Assembly: GCA_021739695.1 (NCBI GenBank) | Contig: JAIPBM010000016.1 | Coordinates: forward strand, 1-64,000 | Reading direction: 5' to 3' | DNA length: 64,000 nt | Source of the DNA: Flavobacteriales bacterium | GTDB lineage: Bacteria; Bacteroidota; Bacteroidia; UBA10329 | In this document: positions 63,514 to 64,000 of the stretch, in pieces | Numbering within the stretch: the first letter of the stretch is position 1 | Layout of the letters: every line of letters begins with the position of its first letter | Notes under the pieces: generated by a model | Seen by the model: only the letters and a program-made list of their open reading frames with translations | Databases searched by the model: none | What the model was told of the DNA's origin: nothing | Translations under genes and position numbers: made by a program

Positions 63514-63543
63514 TTGGATTGCTAATCAACTTAGTTAAATTTG
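63514..63543 (+). promoter_or_regulatory. Bacteroidota-type promoter of efp
   Basis: TTG (63514-63516), then 19 bases, then TAAATTTG (63536-63543), a close match to the -33/-7 consensus with the expected spacing, 20 bases before the ATG at 63563. Confidence 0.65.
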
Positions 63544-63562
63544 CCGACCTAAAAATTCAATT

Positions 63563-64000
63563 ATGGCATCAACTTCTGATATCAAAGTAGGATCAGTTAT
63601 CCGATACAATGGCGAGCTCTGTATTGTGAGCGAAAAGCAACACACCATGCCTGGCAAAGGTGGCGCATTCTACCAAGTGAAAATGAAATCCATCCAAAGC
63701 GGAAGGAACTATGAAAATCGTTTCCGATCTGGAGAAAACGTAGATATTGCCCGTTTGATGTACAATGAATTGCAATACATCTACGAAGAAGGAGAACATT
63801 TTGTGTGCATGAATCAGGAAACCTACGAGCAGGTTATGATACCCAAGAAATTGTTCGGAGACAATGCCCGATTCTTGAAAGAGAGCATGATCGTGAAAGT
63901 GGGTTTTGAAAGTGACCAACCAATCATTGCTGAAGCACCAACATTTGTTGAATTGCTCATAACCCATTCAGAACCAGGCATTAAAGGCGATACAGCAACA
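63563..64000 (+). CDS. efp: Elongation factor P, truncated at the window edge
   Basis: 146 residues are visible. The KOW-like domain I has HTMPGKGGAFYQVKMKS, with Lys32 in the PGKGxA loop, the residue that is modified or left bare in EF-P subfamilies. Domain II follows with YEEGEHFVCMNQETYEQ and the start of domain III (VELLITHSEPGIKGDTAT). EF-P relieves stalling at polyproline. The C-terminus is outside the window. Confidence 0.95.
   Translation, partial: MASTSDIKVGSVIRYNGELCIVSEKQHTMPGKGGAFYQVKMKSIQSGRNYENRFRSGENVDIARLMYNELQYIYEEGEHFVCMNQETYEQVMIPKKLFGDNARFLKESMIVKVGFESDQPIIAEAPTFVELLITHSEPGIKGDTAT

Noticed and set aside
1-64000. tRNA, rRNA or other structured RNA genes
   Set aside because: No cloverleaf, rRNA-like or known riboswitch sequence was recognised by reading; a covariance search would be needed to exclude small ones.

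Overview
The window looks like a chromosomal segment from a marine or freshwater Bacteroidota (Flavobacteriia/Cryomorphaceae-like). Four things point there. Several secreted proteins end in type IX secretion (T9SS) sorting domains. There is a TonB-dependent receptor with an N-terminal carboxypeptidase-regulatory-like domain. Many genes are preceded by the Bacteroidota -7 element TAnnTTTG a few bases before the ATG. The intergenic DNA carries the short palindromic repeats typical of these genomes. I see no rRNA, tRNA, CRISPR array, phage or insertion sequence. Assignments come from reading motifs, not from database searches.

Layout. 0-4.2 kb: the end of a truncated gene, then a minus-strand operon imelysin / di-haem DUF1111 protein / imelysin-like, flanked by two related attC-like imperfect inverted repeats. 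4.7-9.4 kb: a T9SS-exported esterase, a TonB receptor and a lipoprotein. 9.5-16.7 kb: a long minus-strand array (mntA-hepT toxin-antitoxin, cysE, cysM, an epimerase-CBS fusion, DAHP synthase, a small membrane protein, kdsC, a CLC channel). 16.7-21.5 kb: a SPOR protein with terC, then an AddB-like nuclease on the other strand. 21.6-30.5 kb: T9SS adhesin-like proteins, arfB, GDPD, GNAT, a UbiA prenyltransferase and small envelope genes. 30.6-35.3 kb: amt, an AllA-like protein, a membrane protein and an alpha/alpha-toroid protein. 35.4-46.2 kb: housekeeping and metabolic genes (M32 carboxypeptidase, ThDP enzyme, saccharopine dehydrogenase, coaD, nucleoid protein). 46.2-52.3 kb: an accessory-looking block with a second toroid protein and a giant Gly-rich secreted protein interrupted by an in-frame TGA. 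52.2-57.3 kb: a two-domain SDR reductase, clpB and arsM. 57.3-64 kb: repeat-rich DNA with a T9SS pseudogene tail, a GH114-like lipoprotein, an M48 protease, two tiny Cys-rich lipoproteins, an AlgJ/AlgI-like O-acetylation pair, and the start of efp at the right edge.

The most notable items are: (i) a ribulose-phosphate-3-epimerase-like domain fused to CBS domains and overlapping the DAHP synthase gene; (ii) a palindromic repeat inserted in frame twice in one SDR gene; (iii) a displaced copy of that SDR gene's 3' end on the far side of the secreted-protein block; (iv) the in-frame TGA in the giant secreted protein; and (v) the paired attC-like repeats.
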